Assembly: GCA_023384675.1 (NCBI GenBank) | Contig: JAHDVK010000004.1 | Location: forward strand, 1-64,000 | Length of the DNA stretch: 64,000 bases | Direction of reading: 5' to 3' | DNA from: Bryobacteraceae bacterium | GTDB lineage: Bacteria > Acidobacteriota > Terriglobia > Bryobacterales > Bryobacteraceae | In this document: one piece after another, positions 16,095 to 25,357 of the stretch | Layout: each line of letters begins with the position of its first letter | Position numbering within the stretch: position 1 is the stretch's first letter | Translations under genes and position numbers: made by a program | The notes under the pieces: model-generated | What the model was told of the DNA's origin: nothing | Database searches by the model: none | The model's input: only the letters and a program-made list of their open reading frames with translations

Positions 16095-17011
16095 GCGCGT
16101 CCACGCCCAAATCCAACGCCCCCGCACGCTTCGGCCGCCGGGCCGCGCTCGCCCTGCCCTTCGCCGCCGCCATGGCCGGGGGCCGCGCGGCGGGCCCGAA
16201 ATTGTCGGTGCGTGTGGAGCCAATCTTTCCGGGCCTGAGCCTGCCTGAGCAGTTGGAGCGTGTCGCCGAAGCCGGCTATCAGGGGTTCGAGTTCGGCGAC
16301 TGGCGCGCGCAGGATGCGGCGCGCATCAACGCCGTGAAACGGAAACTGAATCTGGAGTGCGTCTGCCTGGTGGGCAACCGCGGCGTGAATCCGAAGGGCA
16401 TGGGCTTGTGCGACGCGGCCGAACGCGAAGGGTTCCTCGCCGAAATCGCCGCATCACTGGAAGCCGCGCGCTGCTTCGAAACGCGCATGCTGGTGGTGCT
16501 GACCGGCTACAAAGTCCCGCGGTTGAGCCGCGACCAGCAGAAGGCGAGCATCGTCGAGGGTCTGAAACGCGGCGCCGAACTCGCCGCCCGCGCGGGCGTG
16601 ACGCTGATCGTCGAGCCCATCAACACGCTTGCCGAGGTGGAGCCGCTCAATCCCACCGGAGACAACCACGCGGACTATTTCCTCGATACTACGGCCGAAG
16701 CCGTCGAGATCATCCGGCGCGTGGATTCGCCCTTCGTGAAGATCCTCTATGACCTGTATCACGCGCAGATCATGGAGGGAAATCTCACCGAGACTATCCG
16801 CCGGAACATCGGCCATTTCGCGCACATCCACGTCGCCGACGTGCCGGGGCGGCACGAACCGGGCACGGGAGAAATCAACTTCCACCATGTGTTCAGCGTG
16901 GTTGCGGGCACCGGATACGGCGGCTATCTCGGCATGGAGTATGTTCCGAAGTCGGGCGCCATGGCGAGCCTGGCAGCGGCAAAGGAGATCGCTTCGCTGG
17001 CCGTTCGCTGA
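16091..17011 (+). CDS. Hydroxypyruvate isomerase-like TIM-barrel protein
   Basis: 306 residues from GTG 16091 inside the GTGA overlap. RR leader (FGRRAALALPFAAAMAGG) then an AP-endonuclease-2-type (beta/alpha)8 barrel: VAEAGYQGFEFGDW, LIVEPINT with the metal-ligand Glu, LYDLYHAQIMEGN, HIHVADVPGRHEPGTGEI and YLGMEYVP carry the expected His/Glu/Asp ligands. This matches the Hyi/hydroxypyruvate isomerase subgroup, which interconverts hydroxy-keto acids and aldoses. The export leader is unusual for a characterised hydroxypyruvate isomerase but matches its two operon partners, so all three may act in the periplasm. Confidence 0.85.
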   Translation: MSASTPKSNAPARFGRRAALALPFAAAMAGGRAAGPKLSVRVEPIFPGLSLPEQLERVAEAGYQGFEFGDWRAQDAARINAVKRKLNLECVCLVGNRGVNPKGMGLCDAAEREGFLAEIAASLEAARCFETRMLVVLTGYKVPRLSRDQQKASIVEGLKRGAELAARAGVTLIVEPINTLAEVEPLNPTGDNHADYFLDTTAEAVEIIRRVDSPFVKILYDLYHAQIMEGNLTETIRRNIGHFAHIHVADVPGRHEPGTGEINFHHVFSVVAGTGYGGYLGMEYVPKSGAMASLAAAKEIASLAVR

Positions 17012-17104
17012 GCGTTAAGAGATAGCGGCGGACAAGACTAACCCCACTACTGTTCACTAAACGACATTTTGATGCTGTTCTGTTTGGGGCGGGAGGCCCC
17101 GGGA

Positions 17105-17570
17105 ATGGCTCGTACTGTTGCGTCCTTACCGGCCGGGAGCCGGATCACCGATTACATCGGTTTCGGCGTGATCGCGAAGTGCTTTCCTGTGGAGCGAGTG
17201 CGCGCCGTACTCGCCGAAACCAAGCGCGCCAGTGTTCGCGAGCGGGATTTGCCTGCGCACATCGTCGTCTATTGCGTGATCGCACTGGCCTTGTATATGC
17301 GCTCTTCGAGCCGCGAAGTTTTGCGTTGCCTGCTGGAGGGTGTGCAGTGGCTGCTCGACCCCTCTGTGCGCGTCAAGGTGGCCGGCAAAAAGGGCATCTC
17401 CCAGGCGCGCAGCCGTTTGGGGGCCGAGCCGCTGCGCCAGCGCTTTCCCCAAGCTCCGCTTCGTGGCCCTGCTGGAGAACGGAACCCATGTGTTGTGGGC
17501 GGCGCGGATGGGACGATGCGCCAGGAGCGCTCGAAAGGCTCCACGCCGAAGTCGCCTACCGGGTGAATAG
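17105..17570 (+). pseudogene. IS4-family transposase remnant
   Basis: The frame from ATG 17105 encodes the IS4 transposase N-terminal domain (ITDYIGFGVIAKCFPVERV, RDLPAHIVVYCVIALALYM, GKKGISQARSRLG). Near 17440 the sense jumps to another frame reading AFPKLRFVALLENGTHVLW, which in complete family members comes some 50-60 residues later, after the first catalytic Asp region. So an internal deletion with a frame change removed part of the catalytic core, and the rest of the gene is missing. No terminal inverted repeats or target duplication were identified. Inactive. Confidence 0.75.
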
Positions 17571-17572
17571 GT

Positions 17573-18205
17573 TCAAGTTCGGCGTGGCTGGACAGGGGCG
17601 CTATTCACGGGTGCGGCCGGCTTGCCGTTGAAGCTGCCGCGGTACAGCGCGGGCCGCTCGACCGCTGCTCGCAGGTCCTTGCGCGGCACGCCGTTGAGGC
17701 GGTGGGTGGCCTCCTGGGCGGCATAGTAGTGGATGTCCGTCATGGTCTGGGGCGGCAGCCGCGGCGAGCGCGCCGGCGAGCACGAGGAGGCTGCCGCCGG
17801 GGGCGAGATCGACATCAAACGCCGCGCCCGCCGCTGCAACGCGCGGCGGATAGTCTCGCAGGTCGTAGTGAAGGGCACCGAGTTCGGTGAAGGCCTGACC
17901 ACTGGCGGTATCGGATGCTTTGACGCGTGGCGCCAGGTCATTGTAGGCGACGAAGAGGATCTCGCCGGCGGGGTCGAGTTCGATTCGGACGTACTCGAGA
18001 GCGGTGATGAACTCCTGGAAGGCGCGGCCGGTTTCCATGAGCGCGGGGCGGGGCAGCGGGGATGGAGGCGTACATCCAGTGGTGGTTGTGGGTCCGAGGA
18101 TGAGGACGCGGTTGACCTATTCGCCAGCGGTGAGGGCAGCCTAGCCCGCACGCCCCGGCCATCTCGCCGGGGCCTCACTTTCTTCCAATCGATCCGCAGA
18201 TTCAA
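17573..18205 (-). pseudogene. Decayed gene of unknown function
   Basis: Protein-like stretches lie in different minus-strand frames: HNHHWMYAS around 18070, then METGRAFQEFITALEYVRIELDP to DLAPGGSLLVLAG (18038 to about 17760), then TMTDIHYYAAQEATHRLNG to SFNGKPAAP (about 17745 to 17600). Each reads well on its own but they cannot be joined without two frame changes, so this looks like a frameshifted relic of one protein. I do not recognise the family. It lies directly beside the broken transposase, which may have caused the damage. Nothing convincing is seen in 18206-18256. Confidence 0.4.
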
Positions 18206-18256
18206 CTTGTTTCTTCGCGTCCTTGAAGTGATTCATGGTGTCGCGATTCAGAACTC

Positions 18257-19279
18257 TCACCCGCAACCCTCCACCAGGCCCATGCAGCCGTACATCGAAT
18301 GCTTACACATCGGTGAATGAACCCTCTTCGCTGCCGGCTCAACGCCAGAAATCCAATTCAGGTACAGGCCGCGCAGTTGTCCCAGATCTGGCGTGGGCAG
18401 GGCGACAAGGCGCGCGCGAGCCTCTGCTGTCGCACCCTTCCTAAGGTTCACGCCGAACAGGGACAGGTATGCCGAGTGATGCGAGTCGGACTCCTCGGGA
18501 GCGGCTACGGCAAAGCAGTCGCCCGCCGGAGCCATGATGGCCACGCTCAGTCCTGCCCCGGGATCATTCCGAATGGCGACGGGAAACTCGAACTCCGGCA
18601 TCTTGGCCCATTCGACGGGATTCGGCGGGAACTTCCAGCGGCCATCGTAGATCAACTTCACTGCTTCCGGGTCCCGCGGGAACATTTGCCACTTCCCGTT
18701 CGCGCATTCCACCGCCATCAGGCGCCCGCCCTTCGTCAGTACCATCGCGCGGGAGAAAGAGGTGCCGAGGTAGGAGGCAAGAAACGTCTCGAACCCGATG
18801 AGATCCTCGCTGGCGGCCACCTTCACAGTCACGTCCAGTGTGTTCGCCGCGGCCCAGCGGTAGTGGGCAGTTATCACGAAAGGCCGCGTTTTCGCCGCCG
18901 GCCAAACCACGGTCACGGAGCCGTCGGCCTCCGCCTTGGCCTTGCTTGAAACATGCCACATTCCGGTTCCGTAACGCTGTCCATTGGCAAAAACTCGATA
19001 GATGCCGAACAGCCCCATGCTGGTGGCGAGGCTGATGTCTGTGGACGAGTGCGTGGCAGGAATGAGTCCGACTGAGCGGCCTTCGCTTCGAAATGTCCCT
19101 TTGAGGATGCCGGTGTCGAAGCTGAAGCTCCCATCCGCGTTCGGTTGGAAGAGAAGTGAAGCGCCGGGACTGGCCTGATGGCCAAGTGCCCCAACGGACG
19201 CGAGAAAGAGGGTTCGCCGCGAGATACCCCAATTCCCTGCGTCCAGAAGAAATGGCCTACAACACGCCATATCGTTCAA
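18257..19279 (-). CDS. Exported hypothetical protein with RR leader
   Basis: 340 residues. ISRRTLFLASVGALG is a twin-arginine-type leader after a ~18-residue N-tail. The rest is beta-rich (LFGIYRVFANGQRYGTGMW, PFVITAHYRWAAANTLDVTVKV, FEFPVAIRNDPGAGLSVAIMAP) and looks like a secreted beta-sandwich protein of the kind found next to glycan genes in Acidobacteria and Planctomycetes. No catalytic motif identified. It overlaps the RraA-like gene by 23 bases (19257-19279), in which the downstream gene starts, suggesting one transcript. Confidence 0.6.
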   Translation of the reverse strand: MNDMACCRPFLLDAGNWGISRRTLFLASVGALGHQASPGASLLFQPNADGSFSFDTGILKGTFRSEGRSVGLIPATHSSTDISLATSMGLFGIYRVFANGQRYGTGMWHVSSKAKAEADGSVTVVWPAAKTRPFVITAHYRWAAANTLDVTVKVAASEDLIGFETFLASYLGTSFSRAMVLTKGGRLMAVECANGKWQMFPRDPEAVKLIYDGRWKFPPNPVEWAKMPEFEFPVAIRNDPGAGLSVAIMAPAGDCFAVAAPEESDSHHSAYLSLFGVNLRKGATAEARARLVALPTPDLGQLRGLYLNWISGVEPAAKRVHSPMCKHSMYGCMGLVEGCG

Positions 19280-19934
19280 ATGCCTCCGTTGCCAGCATGC
19301 CGCGCTCGATGGCCACGCGGACTTCGGACTCCGTGCGCGCCTTGGCCAGAGCTGCGGTGACTACGTCTACTTCCGCCATCTTGGGCACAATGATAATCCC
19401 ATCGATATCGCCGATGAGCAGGTCGCCGCGCTCGATGGCCACGTCGCCGATTCTGAGCGAGCTGCCGAAATCGACCACGCTGCCGCGTCCCCGCTGGTCA
19501 CGCCCGTACGTTCCGCGGCAGAATACGGGAAACTTCGCGTCAACGATCTGGTGAGTGTCGCGTACGAAGCCGTCACAGACAGCGCCGACCGCGCCCCGGC
19601 TCCGTGCGGCGGTGGTCATCAGTTCCCCAAAGAGCGCGTACTCACCCGATGAGCCTGAACAGACGTAGATTTCGCCGGGTTTCAGGCTGTCAAGTGCCCT
19701 GAGCATCAGCCCCCACGGCTGCGATTCGTCTAGGATTTCAGTGATGTCCTGTTCTGTGACCGTAAGGGCCCTGCCGGCCAAAACCGCGCGGAGGCTGCGG
19801 TCTAGGGGTTGGAGCGCAGGAGGCAGGTATTGGTCCCTTAACCCCATCGAATCGCAGATGTCTCCAATCACGGCGCTGTAGAGATGCGTCCGGACCAGCG
19901 CCAGCATCTCCTGGTCAGAGTTCCACTCGGGCAT
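19257..19934 (-). CDS. RraA-like / HMG aldolase family protein
   Basis: 225 residues. Typical RraA/dimethylmenaquinone-methyltransferase-like fold: YSAVIGDICDSMG at the start, GRALTV, the GELMTTAARSRGAVGAVCDGFVRD segment containing the conserved G-x-x-x-D-G-x-x-R/D active site (Gly, Asp and Arg of aldolases), and FGSSLRIGDVAIERGDLLIGDIDG for the metal/oxalo site. Related enzymes cleave 4-hydroxy-4-methyl-2-oxoglutarate or decarboxylate oxaloacetate. Others regulate RNase E. Aldolase-type activity on a sugar-acid breakdown product is likelier here, given the neighbours. Confidence 0.82.
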   Translation of the reverse strand: MPEWNSDQEMLALVRTHLYSAVIGDICDSMGLRDQYLPPALQPLDRSLRAVLAGRALTVTEQDITEILDESQPWGLMLRALDSLKPGEIYVCSGSSGEYALFGELMTTAARSRGAVGAVCDGFVRDTHQIVDAKFPVFCRGTYGRDQRGRGSVVDFGSSLRIGDVAIERGDLLIGDIDGIIIVPKMAEVDVVTAALAKARTESEVRVAIERGMLATEAFERYGVL

Positions 19935-20601
19935 TCAACTCCTCTTTCTCGGGTCTCATTCCCGCACTGTCCGCAGCACTATGGCGCATCCGGTTCGCAT
20001 CAATGCGCGCGGCATCCCGATCAGGCGGATCGCCTATCATGACTCAACCCTAACGCACTCCCGCTGGCCTCTCATCGCGCCGCACGTCCGGAAAGCTCTC
20101 CGGAAGTTCCCGATTTGCGACCTCTTTTGACCGGTTGCCGAGCCCCGCTGCACGGCGATGAGGGTGGCTTGAGTGCGGCCGGCGGCGCCGGGTTTGCTTA
20201 GGATATGTGCCGTGAGGAAATCCACAGTGATTTCTACACCAGGAGCCGGAGTCCAAGTGCAAGATGCCGGAAAGCATGCTGGATCGAACCACGAGATGTC
20301 CATTGCGCAGGCTTCCGCAGGAGTACTCGCGCATGCTCGTATGCGCCCTCGGGTGGGTCCGGAAACGCCTCAGGAACGGCGAATCGAGATCGTTCTCAAA
20401 GCACTTGATCCGCACTCCGCTGGAGTCAGGCGGTTCCGGCCGCCCCCAGTCGCCCTCAGTCGCAGTGCCGCCACTCACGGAGTTCTGCAACGAAAGCTGC
20501 GAAGCCGTGACTAAACATCCGGCGAGAAGGCGAGTCACTACTGGGTGCCGCCTCAGGTGTATAGGATCTCGCTGCGGCAGCACAGTTCTGGGGCGCGCCT
20601 C
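19935..20601. other. 667-base region without a supported gene
   Basis: Lower GC than the flanks and only short frames in all six readings, none resembling a known protein or having a convincing ribosome site. Stretches such as APGVEITVDFLTAHIL (minus strand, ~20230) look faintly protein-like, so this could be a decayed gene, but it cannot be named. No repeats or hairpins of note were seen. Confidence 0.5.
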
Positions 20602-22995
20602 CTATTCGTAGCGAAGCTGCACGGTGGCGATGGCGCTCTCGGCGGCGGTGGCGCGGAGCCAGTAGGCGTTGAAGCCTTCGGGGAAGCTATGCTCAACGGC
20701 CCGCCCGGCGGGGACCGTGAAGGTCTGGTAGGTCTGCCAGAGGCCGGTGCCGGTGAGGTCCACATCAATGCGGATGGAGATGGGCTGCGGTTGATTGTGG
20801 CTGAGGGTCAGATGCTTGCGGTCGTAGCCGGTCATCAGGTACGAGTCCGAGGGCGTGCCGGCGGTGACCGGCGTGTCCTTCCAGGGGCCGCCCGTGCCGC
20901 GGGGTTTGCCAAGTTGCCAGAGGTCGTCGGCGACACCGAGCCAGAGCGCGGCTTTGCCATCGGGCGAGCGGACGATGCGCTCCGAAGCGGGACCGCTGAG
21001 GGAGACGCCGCTGAGGACGAGCAACCCGCGCCACGAGCCGAAGTCGTGGATGGCGAGATTATGCGTGGCGATGGGACGGACCAGGGCCACGCCGCCGGCG
21101 TTGATGGCGGGCAGTTCGTAGAGGGTGCCGTGGGCGTTGAACAGGTCGCGCTCGGTGACGATTTCGCGCGCGACGCGCACGCCATCGGCGGCGCCGGGGT
21201 GGTCGAAGGCGGCATCGCCTTTGGGCAGGCGCCAGCGGCGGCCCTGGTCGTCGGTGTAGATGACGGATGCGGCGTCGGTGGCGAGCACCGCTTTGGGCGG
21301 GGCGAGATTGTCGCGCATCCACTTGTCAAGTGAAGGGTCCGGAAGCGAGGCGAGCGAGAGGTCCGCGTTGAGGCGATAGAGCCCCTCGCTGGAACGGTAG
21401 ATCAAGTCCGGGCCCTGCGCCCAAAGCCAGCCGCGCGAGACCTGCCCGGCGCCCGGACGCGCCAGGCCCGCGAACAGAGATGACGGCGCGGCGGGCCGGT
21501 TATCGGGATCCGAGTACTGCAAGTAGGCGGTCACCTGCCGCGCCTCGCGCTTGGGCTTGAGCCGCAGCCAGACGCCCTGGTCCGCGGCGCGAAATGCGGT
21601 GTGCGTGTAGCCGCCCGCGGGCACGGTGATGTCTCGAAGCTTGGACCACCGGCCGTTGCCGCGCCGGTCCACTTCGAGGGTGAAAGTGACCGGTTCGGCG
21701 CTCTGGTGCGAGAGGTGCAGCACGCGGCGGGCGTAGCCGGAGAACAGGTACGGCTCCGATGCCTCAGCCGCCTGCACGTCGTCGCGCACCCACACGCCGC
21801 CGCGGCCGATGGGTGTGCCGAAACGATCGAGTTGCGCGGGTTCAACGAACCAGAGGTTGGATTGGGACAGGCCGGGCGCGGCGATCTTGCCCTTGGCTTT
21901 GCGGGTGTTGAGGAATTCGGATTTGGCGGTGTCGTCGGCGCCGAAGACGATGCGGTCCTGCCAGCGGGCGAAGTCGCCGATGATGCGGAGATAGGTGGAG
22001 CGGGGCGCAATGCCCGCGGAATCGGCGGCGGTGAAGGTGCGCGGGAAGCGCCAGAAGGTGCCGTGCATGGTCATGAGCAGATCGCGCTCGCCGATGTCGC
22101 GGATGCGCGGCCATTCGGTGTTCCAGCCGTGCGCGCCGTCGTAGGTGTGAGCGGCTTTCGGCAGGCGGTAGGCGTGCCATTGGCCCTTATCGAGCAGCAT
22201 GAGGATGAGCGAGCGGTGATCCCAGCCGATCGACCAGATGGGATCGGTGGCGGGGTTGGGATTGCCTTCGATGCCGCCGGGGCCGGTGACTTCAGTGAAC
22301 TGGTTGCGGCGGACGACGCGCCAGTCCTTTCCATCCCATTCGGCAAGGCAGCCCGAGGGGGTGTCGGGCGGCAGATTGCCACCGCCGATCTCGCCGTTGT
22401 TGGCGTAGACGAGGCGGCCTTGTCCGGAGTAGAGGCCCTTGCCGTGATAGCCGGGCAGGAGCGGGCCGGAGACGTCCTTGGCCTCTTTGCGGCGCACCGC
22501 CACGTTGGCGTCTTCGTAGAGTTGTTTCACTTCGAGGGAGTGGACATCGATGTCGTAAAAGCCTTCCTCCATGGTGGCGAGGTAGATGCGGTTGGCCGGG
22601 CCGGTCAGGTGGCGGGCATTGCCGGTGGGGCGGCCGGGCGCTTGCTCATAAGGGATCACGCGCACGCGGCCCTGAGCATCGATCACATAGGGGCCGATGA
22701 AGAGCTGTTGCGATTCGCGGTGAATCATGCGGTTGGCGGGCGTGCCGCCGATGCTTTCGGGGCGGGTCACCTGCTTCAGTGCGGAGTCGATCTCATAGAG
22801 TTTGTCCGAGGAGCCGAAGGGGCCGTGCGGCGAGTAAGTCACCACCCAGAGCTTGCCGGCCCAGGGAACCACACCCCCGGTGCCGCATTCGTTGCCCTCG
22901 TTGAACATTGCGAGATGCGGATAGACGCCGCCAATTTCGCGGGGCTGGGCGGAGAGGGTGAGCGCGGCGGCGAGGAGAAGGATGGAATTACGCAT
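20602..22995 (-). CDS. Large secreted hypothetical protein, propeller-like
   Basis: 797 residues from ATG 22995, which directly gives a signal peptide (MRNSILLLAAALTLSAQP); an in-frame earlier start would bury it. Repeated strand segments with aromatic-Asp-Gly turns (KLWVVTYSPHGPFGSSDKLYEID, RIYLATMEEGFYDIDVHSL, SIGWDHRSLILMLLDKGQW, DLIYRSSEGLYRLNADLSL) suggest a multi-bladed beta-propeller. Two similar modules with LTLSHNQPQPISIRIDVDLTG and LHLSHQSAEPVTFTLEVDRRG indicate internal duplication of a beta-sandwich. It begins within the last codons of the upstream flavoprotein gene (8-base overlap), so both are co-translated. Function unknown. Confidence 0.7.
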   Translation of the reverse strand: MRNSILLLAAALTLSAQPREIGGVYPHLAMFNEGNECGTGGVVPWAGKLWVVTYSPHGPFGSSDKLYEIDSALKQVTRPESIGGTPANRMIHRESQQLFIGPYVIDAQGRVRVIPYEQAPGRPTGNARHLTGPANRIYLATMEEGFYDIDVHSLEVKQLYEDANVAVRRKEAKDVSGPLLPGYHGKGLYSGQGRLVYANNGEIGGGNLPPDTPSGCLAEWDGKDWRVVRRNQFTEVTGPGGIEGNPNPATDPIWSIGWDHRSLILMLLDKGQWHAYRLPKAAHTYDGAHGWNTEWPRIRDIGERDLLMTMHGTFWRFPRTFTAADSAGIAPRSTYLRIIGDFARWQDRIVFGADDTAKSEFLNTRKAKGKIAAPGLSQSNLWFVEPAQLDRFGTPIGRGGVWVRDDVQAAEASEPYLFSGYARRVLHLSHQSAEPVTFTLEVDRRGNGRWSKLRDITVPAGGYTHTAFRAADQGVWLRLKPKREARQVTAYLQYSDPDNRPAAPSSLFAGLARPGAGQVSRGWLWAQGPDLIYRSSEGLYRLNADLSLASLPDPSLDKWMRDNLAPPKAVLATDAASVIYTDDQGRRWRLPKGDAAFDHPGAADGVRVAREIVTERDLFNAHGTLYELPAINAGGVALVRPIATHNLAIHDFGSWRGLLVLSGVSLSGPASERIVRSPDGKAALWLGVADDLWQLGKPRGTGGPWKDTPVTAGTPSDSYLMTGYDRKHLTLSHNQPQPISIRIDVDLTGTGLWQTYQTFTVPAGRAVEHSFPEGFNAYWLRATAAESAIATVQLRYE

Positions 22996-24919
22996 AGCAG
23001 CGGATCTCGAACAGGCGCGCCAGGTCGCTGCCGTTTGTTGCGGTGACGTGGACGCGCAAATGATCGGTCGTGAGGGGTTCAAACTTGTGGCGGTTGAGGC
23101 GCTGGTGGTTGCCCTTTACGGTGGCGAGTTCACGCGCGCCGGCCAGCAGGCGGTAATCGCGCACCGTTTCGGGCTGCGGCGCGCGGACCATGCCCTTGTT
23201 GTGGCCGTCGGCGGAGGTCAGCGTGAGTTCGCGCTGAAAGCCGGTGTCGAAGGTCAACTGGACTTCACGGAATGTTACCGGCTTGGGCCAGCGCAACTCG
23301 ATCCAGGCGCCGTCTTCGCCCATGCGCGCCTGCCACTGATGGACTTCCTTGCCGGGGATGTCGCGGACCCAGCCGTTGAGCACGTTCTTGGCCGGGGCAT
23401 GGGGCAACTCGCCCGAAGCTTCGACCGCCGCCTGTCGCGCGAGGTCGGCGGGGTCCTGGTTGTGAACGCCGCGCAGGGATTGATCGTCGCGGAGCAGGGC
23501 TTGCTGGAGTTGGGTGACGCGCGCGGGGTTCTGCGCCAACTGCCGCGGGGTGAGCTTCTGGTCCAGACATTGAGTGATGGCCGTGCCGACCGCCTGGCCC
23601 ACGCAGGCGCAGGTGGCCATCACGCGCGTGGAGGTGAATGCCGCATGCGTGGTGCTGATGTTGCGTCCGGCCATCCAGAGATTCGGAACGTTTTTCGAGT
23701 ACAGCGAACGCAGCGGAATGTTGAAGACTTCGGGCGTGCGCAGCACGGTGTTGGGTGGCAGGTCGGCGCGGTCGAAGCCGCCGGGCGGGTGGTCGTCCAT
23801 GGGCCAGCCGCCCATGGCGACGGCGTCGTCGAAGGTGCCGCGCAGCAGGTCGTGTTCGGTGAGCAGGTGGTCGCCGACGACGCGGCGCGAGCCGCGCTTG
23901 CCGGGCATCATGCCGACCCAATCGAGCGCCCAGTTGGCCGAATCCGGGTGATTCCCGCTGTTTTTGATGTAGTCCCACACGCCGGTGAGGATGGAGAGCA
24001 ATTGGAACCGGATGCGTTCGTTGTCGCGAATGGTGTCGTAGTCGCCGCCCCACGCGATCCACCAGTAGCCATACTCCCAGGCGCGGACGCCGCGGAACTT
24101 GAGGTGTTCCTTGGTGACCTTACGCGCCCATTTGGGCGGCGTGTAGGGCATGGGGCGGCCGTAGTCGCGCGAGGTGAACAGGATTGACGAGCCGAGCGTC
24201 TCCTGATCGGCCTTTACGGGCGCGAGGGATTCGTTGAATTCGGAGCGGGCTTCGCGGCCCGTCCGAAACTCAGCGCCGGCTTCAAGGGCGAGGCGCGAAT
24301 CGCCGGTGGCATCGACGAAGTGGGCGGCTTTGATGCGGTACAGGTGCTCGGATTTATCGCAGCGCGCCATGACGCTGGCGATGCGGCCGTTCTGTTTCGC
24401 GGCGGAATAGAGAGTGGTTTCGAGCAGCAGGGTGATATTCGGTTCGCTGACGACCTTGTCGTACAGCAGCAGGTCCCAGAGTTCCCAGGAGCGCTGAGGG
24501 TTGTTCGCTGCGTCGTCGAGCCGGAGTTCTTCGATGAGGCCGCCTTCGCGCCAACCTGCGCGGCCTTTGTGGGAGTTGGCGCCGACGACGTGCATTTTGA
24601 CTTCCGACGAGGAGTTGCCGCCAAGCCGCGAACGGTCCTGCAGGAGGATGACGCGCGCGCCGCGGCGCGCGGCGGCCAGAGCCGCGCAGAGACCCGCCAA
24701 CCCGCCGCCCGCGACGCAGACGTCGGCCTCGAGTTCGACGAGCGTCATGTGGGGCTCGACGCCGAGCCGGCCTCGCCTGGCGCCCGGCGGCGCGATCAAC
24801 TCAAAGCGCGGCGCGCCTGCAAGGGGTGACGGCTGCTGCGCGCCCTCGGCCGGTCCGGCGAAGACGTAAAGCGAATAGCCCGTGAACGGGATGGTGGAAA
24901 ACAGGTCGCGGCGCTTCAT
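22988..24919 (-). CDS. FAD-dependent oxidoreductase with C-terminal beta domain
   Basis: 643 residues. Leader KRRDLFSTIPFTGYSLYVFA is RR-like. The Rossmann FAD motif GGGLAGLCAALAAARRG begins at residue 71, followed by RSRLGGNSSSEVKMHVVGA and HFVDATGDSRLALEAGAEF, the hallmarks of the FAD_oxidored family (PF12831). A second FAD contact NLWMAGRNISTTHAAFTSTRVMAT lies near 450-470. The last ~130 residues (AWIELRWPKPVTFREVQLTFD) resemble a discoidin-like carbohydrate-binding sandwich. Exported, it may oxidise a sugar or hydroxy acid. Coupled to the propeller protein by an 8-base overlap (22988-22995). Confidence 0.82.
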   Translation of the reverse strand: MKRRDLFSTIPFTGYSLYVFAGPAEGAQQPSPLAGAPRFELIAPPGARRGRLGVEPHMTLVELEADVCVAGGGLAGLCAALAAARRGARVILLQDRSRLGGNSSSEVKMHVVGANSHKGRAGWREGGLIEELRLDDAANNPQRSWELWDLLLYDKVVSEPNITLLLETTLYSAAKQNGRIASVMARCDKSEHLYRIKAAHFVDATGDSRLALEAGAEFRTGREARSEFNESLAPVKADQETLGSSILFTSRDYGRPMPYTPPKWARKVTKEHLKFRGVRAWEYGYWWIAWGGDYDTIRDNERIRFQLLSILTGVWDYIKNSGNHPDSANWALDWVGMMPGKRGSRRVVGDHLLTEHDLLRGTFDDAVAMGGWPMDDHPPGGFDRADLPPNTVLRTPEVFNIPLRSLYSKNVPNLWMAGRNISTTHAAFTSTRVMATCACVGQAVGTAITQCLDQKLTPRQLAQNPARVTQLQQALLRDDQSLRGVHNQDPADLARQAAVEASGELPHAPAKNVLNGWVRDIPGKEVHQWQARMGEDGAWIELRWPKPVTFREVQLTFDTGFQRELTLTSADGHNKGMVRAPQPETVRDYRLLAGARELATVKGNHQRLNRHKFEPLTTDHLRVHVTATNGSDLARLFEIRCYA

Positions 24920-24953
24920 TTGGCGGTTATATCAAACATATCGTGGCGGAAAC

Positions 24954-24980
24954 GGCGGCCGCTGGAGAGGAACGGCCGCC
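24954..24980 (-). terminator. Hairpin downstream of TonB-receptor relic
   Basis: GGCGGCCG (24954-24961) and CGGCCGCC (24973-24980) form an 8-bp stem. It lies just beyond the stop codon of the minus-strand receptor relic at 24993. No T-tract, so it is a structural prediction. Confidence 0.4.
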
Positions 24981-24992
24981 GCGCGTTGGCGG

Positions 24993-25181
24993 TCAGCAGA
25001 CGAGCCGCAGTCCAAACTGCAGACTTCGGGCGTCGCGCGCCGAAGTCAGGGCGCCGAAGCCGGCGTTGATGTTGCAGCCAACCGGCCCGGGGTAGAGACT
25101 TGTGCCGGGTGTGCTGTAGTTGGACCGGATGAAGTCCTTGAAGGCTTCGGCGCGTGCGGTTTGCTCCACCACGAGAACAAG
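24993..25181 (-). pseudogene. C-terminal relic of a TonB-dependent receptor
   Basis: A 62-codon minus-strand frame, bounded upstream by an in-frame TAG, reads AEAFKDFIRSNYSTPGTSLY, then NINAGFGALTSARDARSLQFGLRLVC and a stop. The last part has the final-strand pattern of acidobacterial Oar-like receptors (FG-x-T-x-A-R-D-x-R-x-x-Q-F-x-L-R). The rest of the receptor is gone. Together with its hairpin this explains most of the 24920-25357 gap; 25182-25357 holds nothing recognisable. Confidence 0.6.
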
Positions 25182-25357
25182 CTAACGCCACCGCTGGAAG
25201 CAAGCGTCCACTTCCTTGCGCTCTGGCTGGTGGGCTCGCCCTCTATGAGGTGGGCCCGTTCTTGCGGGAAAGCCTGCAACGTGTCCGAGTCAGCGCAAGA
25301 GCCCGGCTTGGTAGACGCGGCCGAAAAGGTCCAGCTTCGTGCGAAGATGGCAGCGAG

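Noticed and set aside
20050-20583. Possible 177-residue gene in the 20-kb gap
   Set aside because: Ser/Arg/His-rich, no similarity to any family, no ribosome site, and competing frames on both strands.
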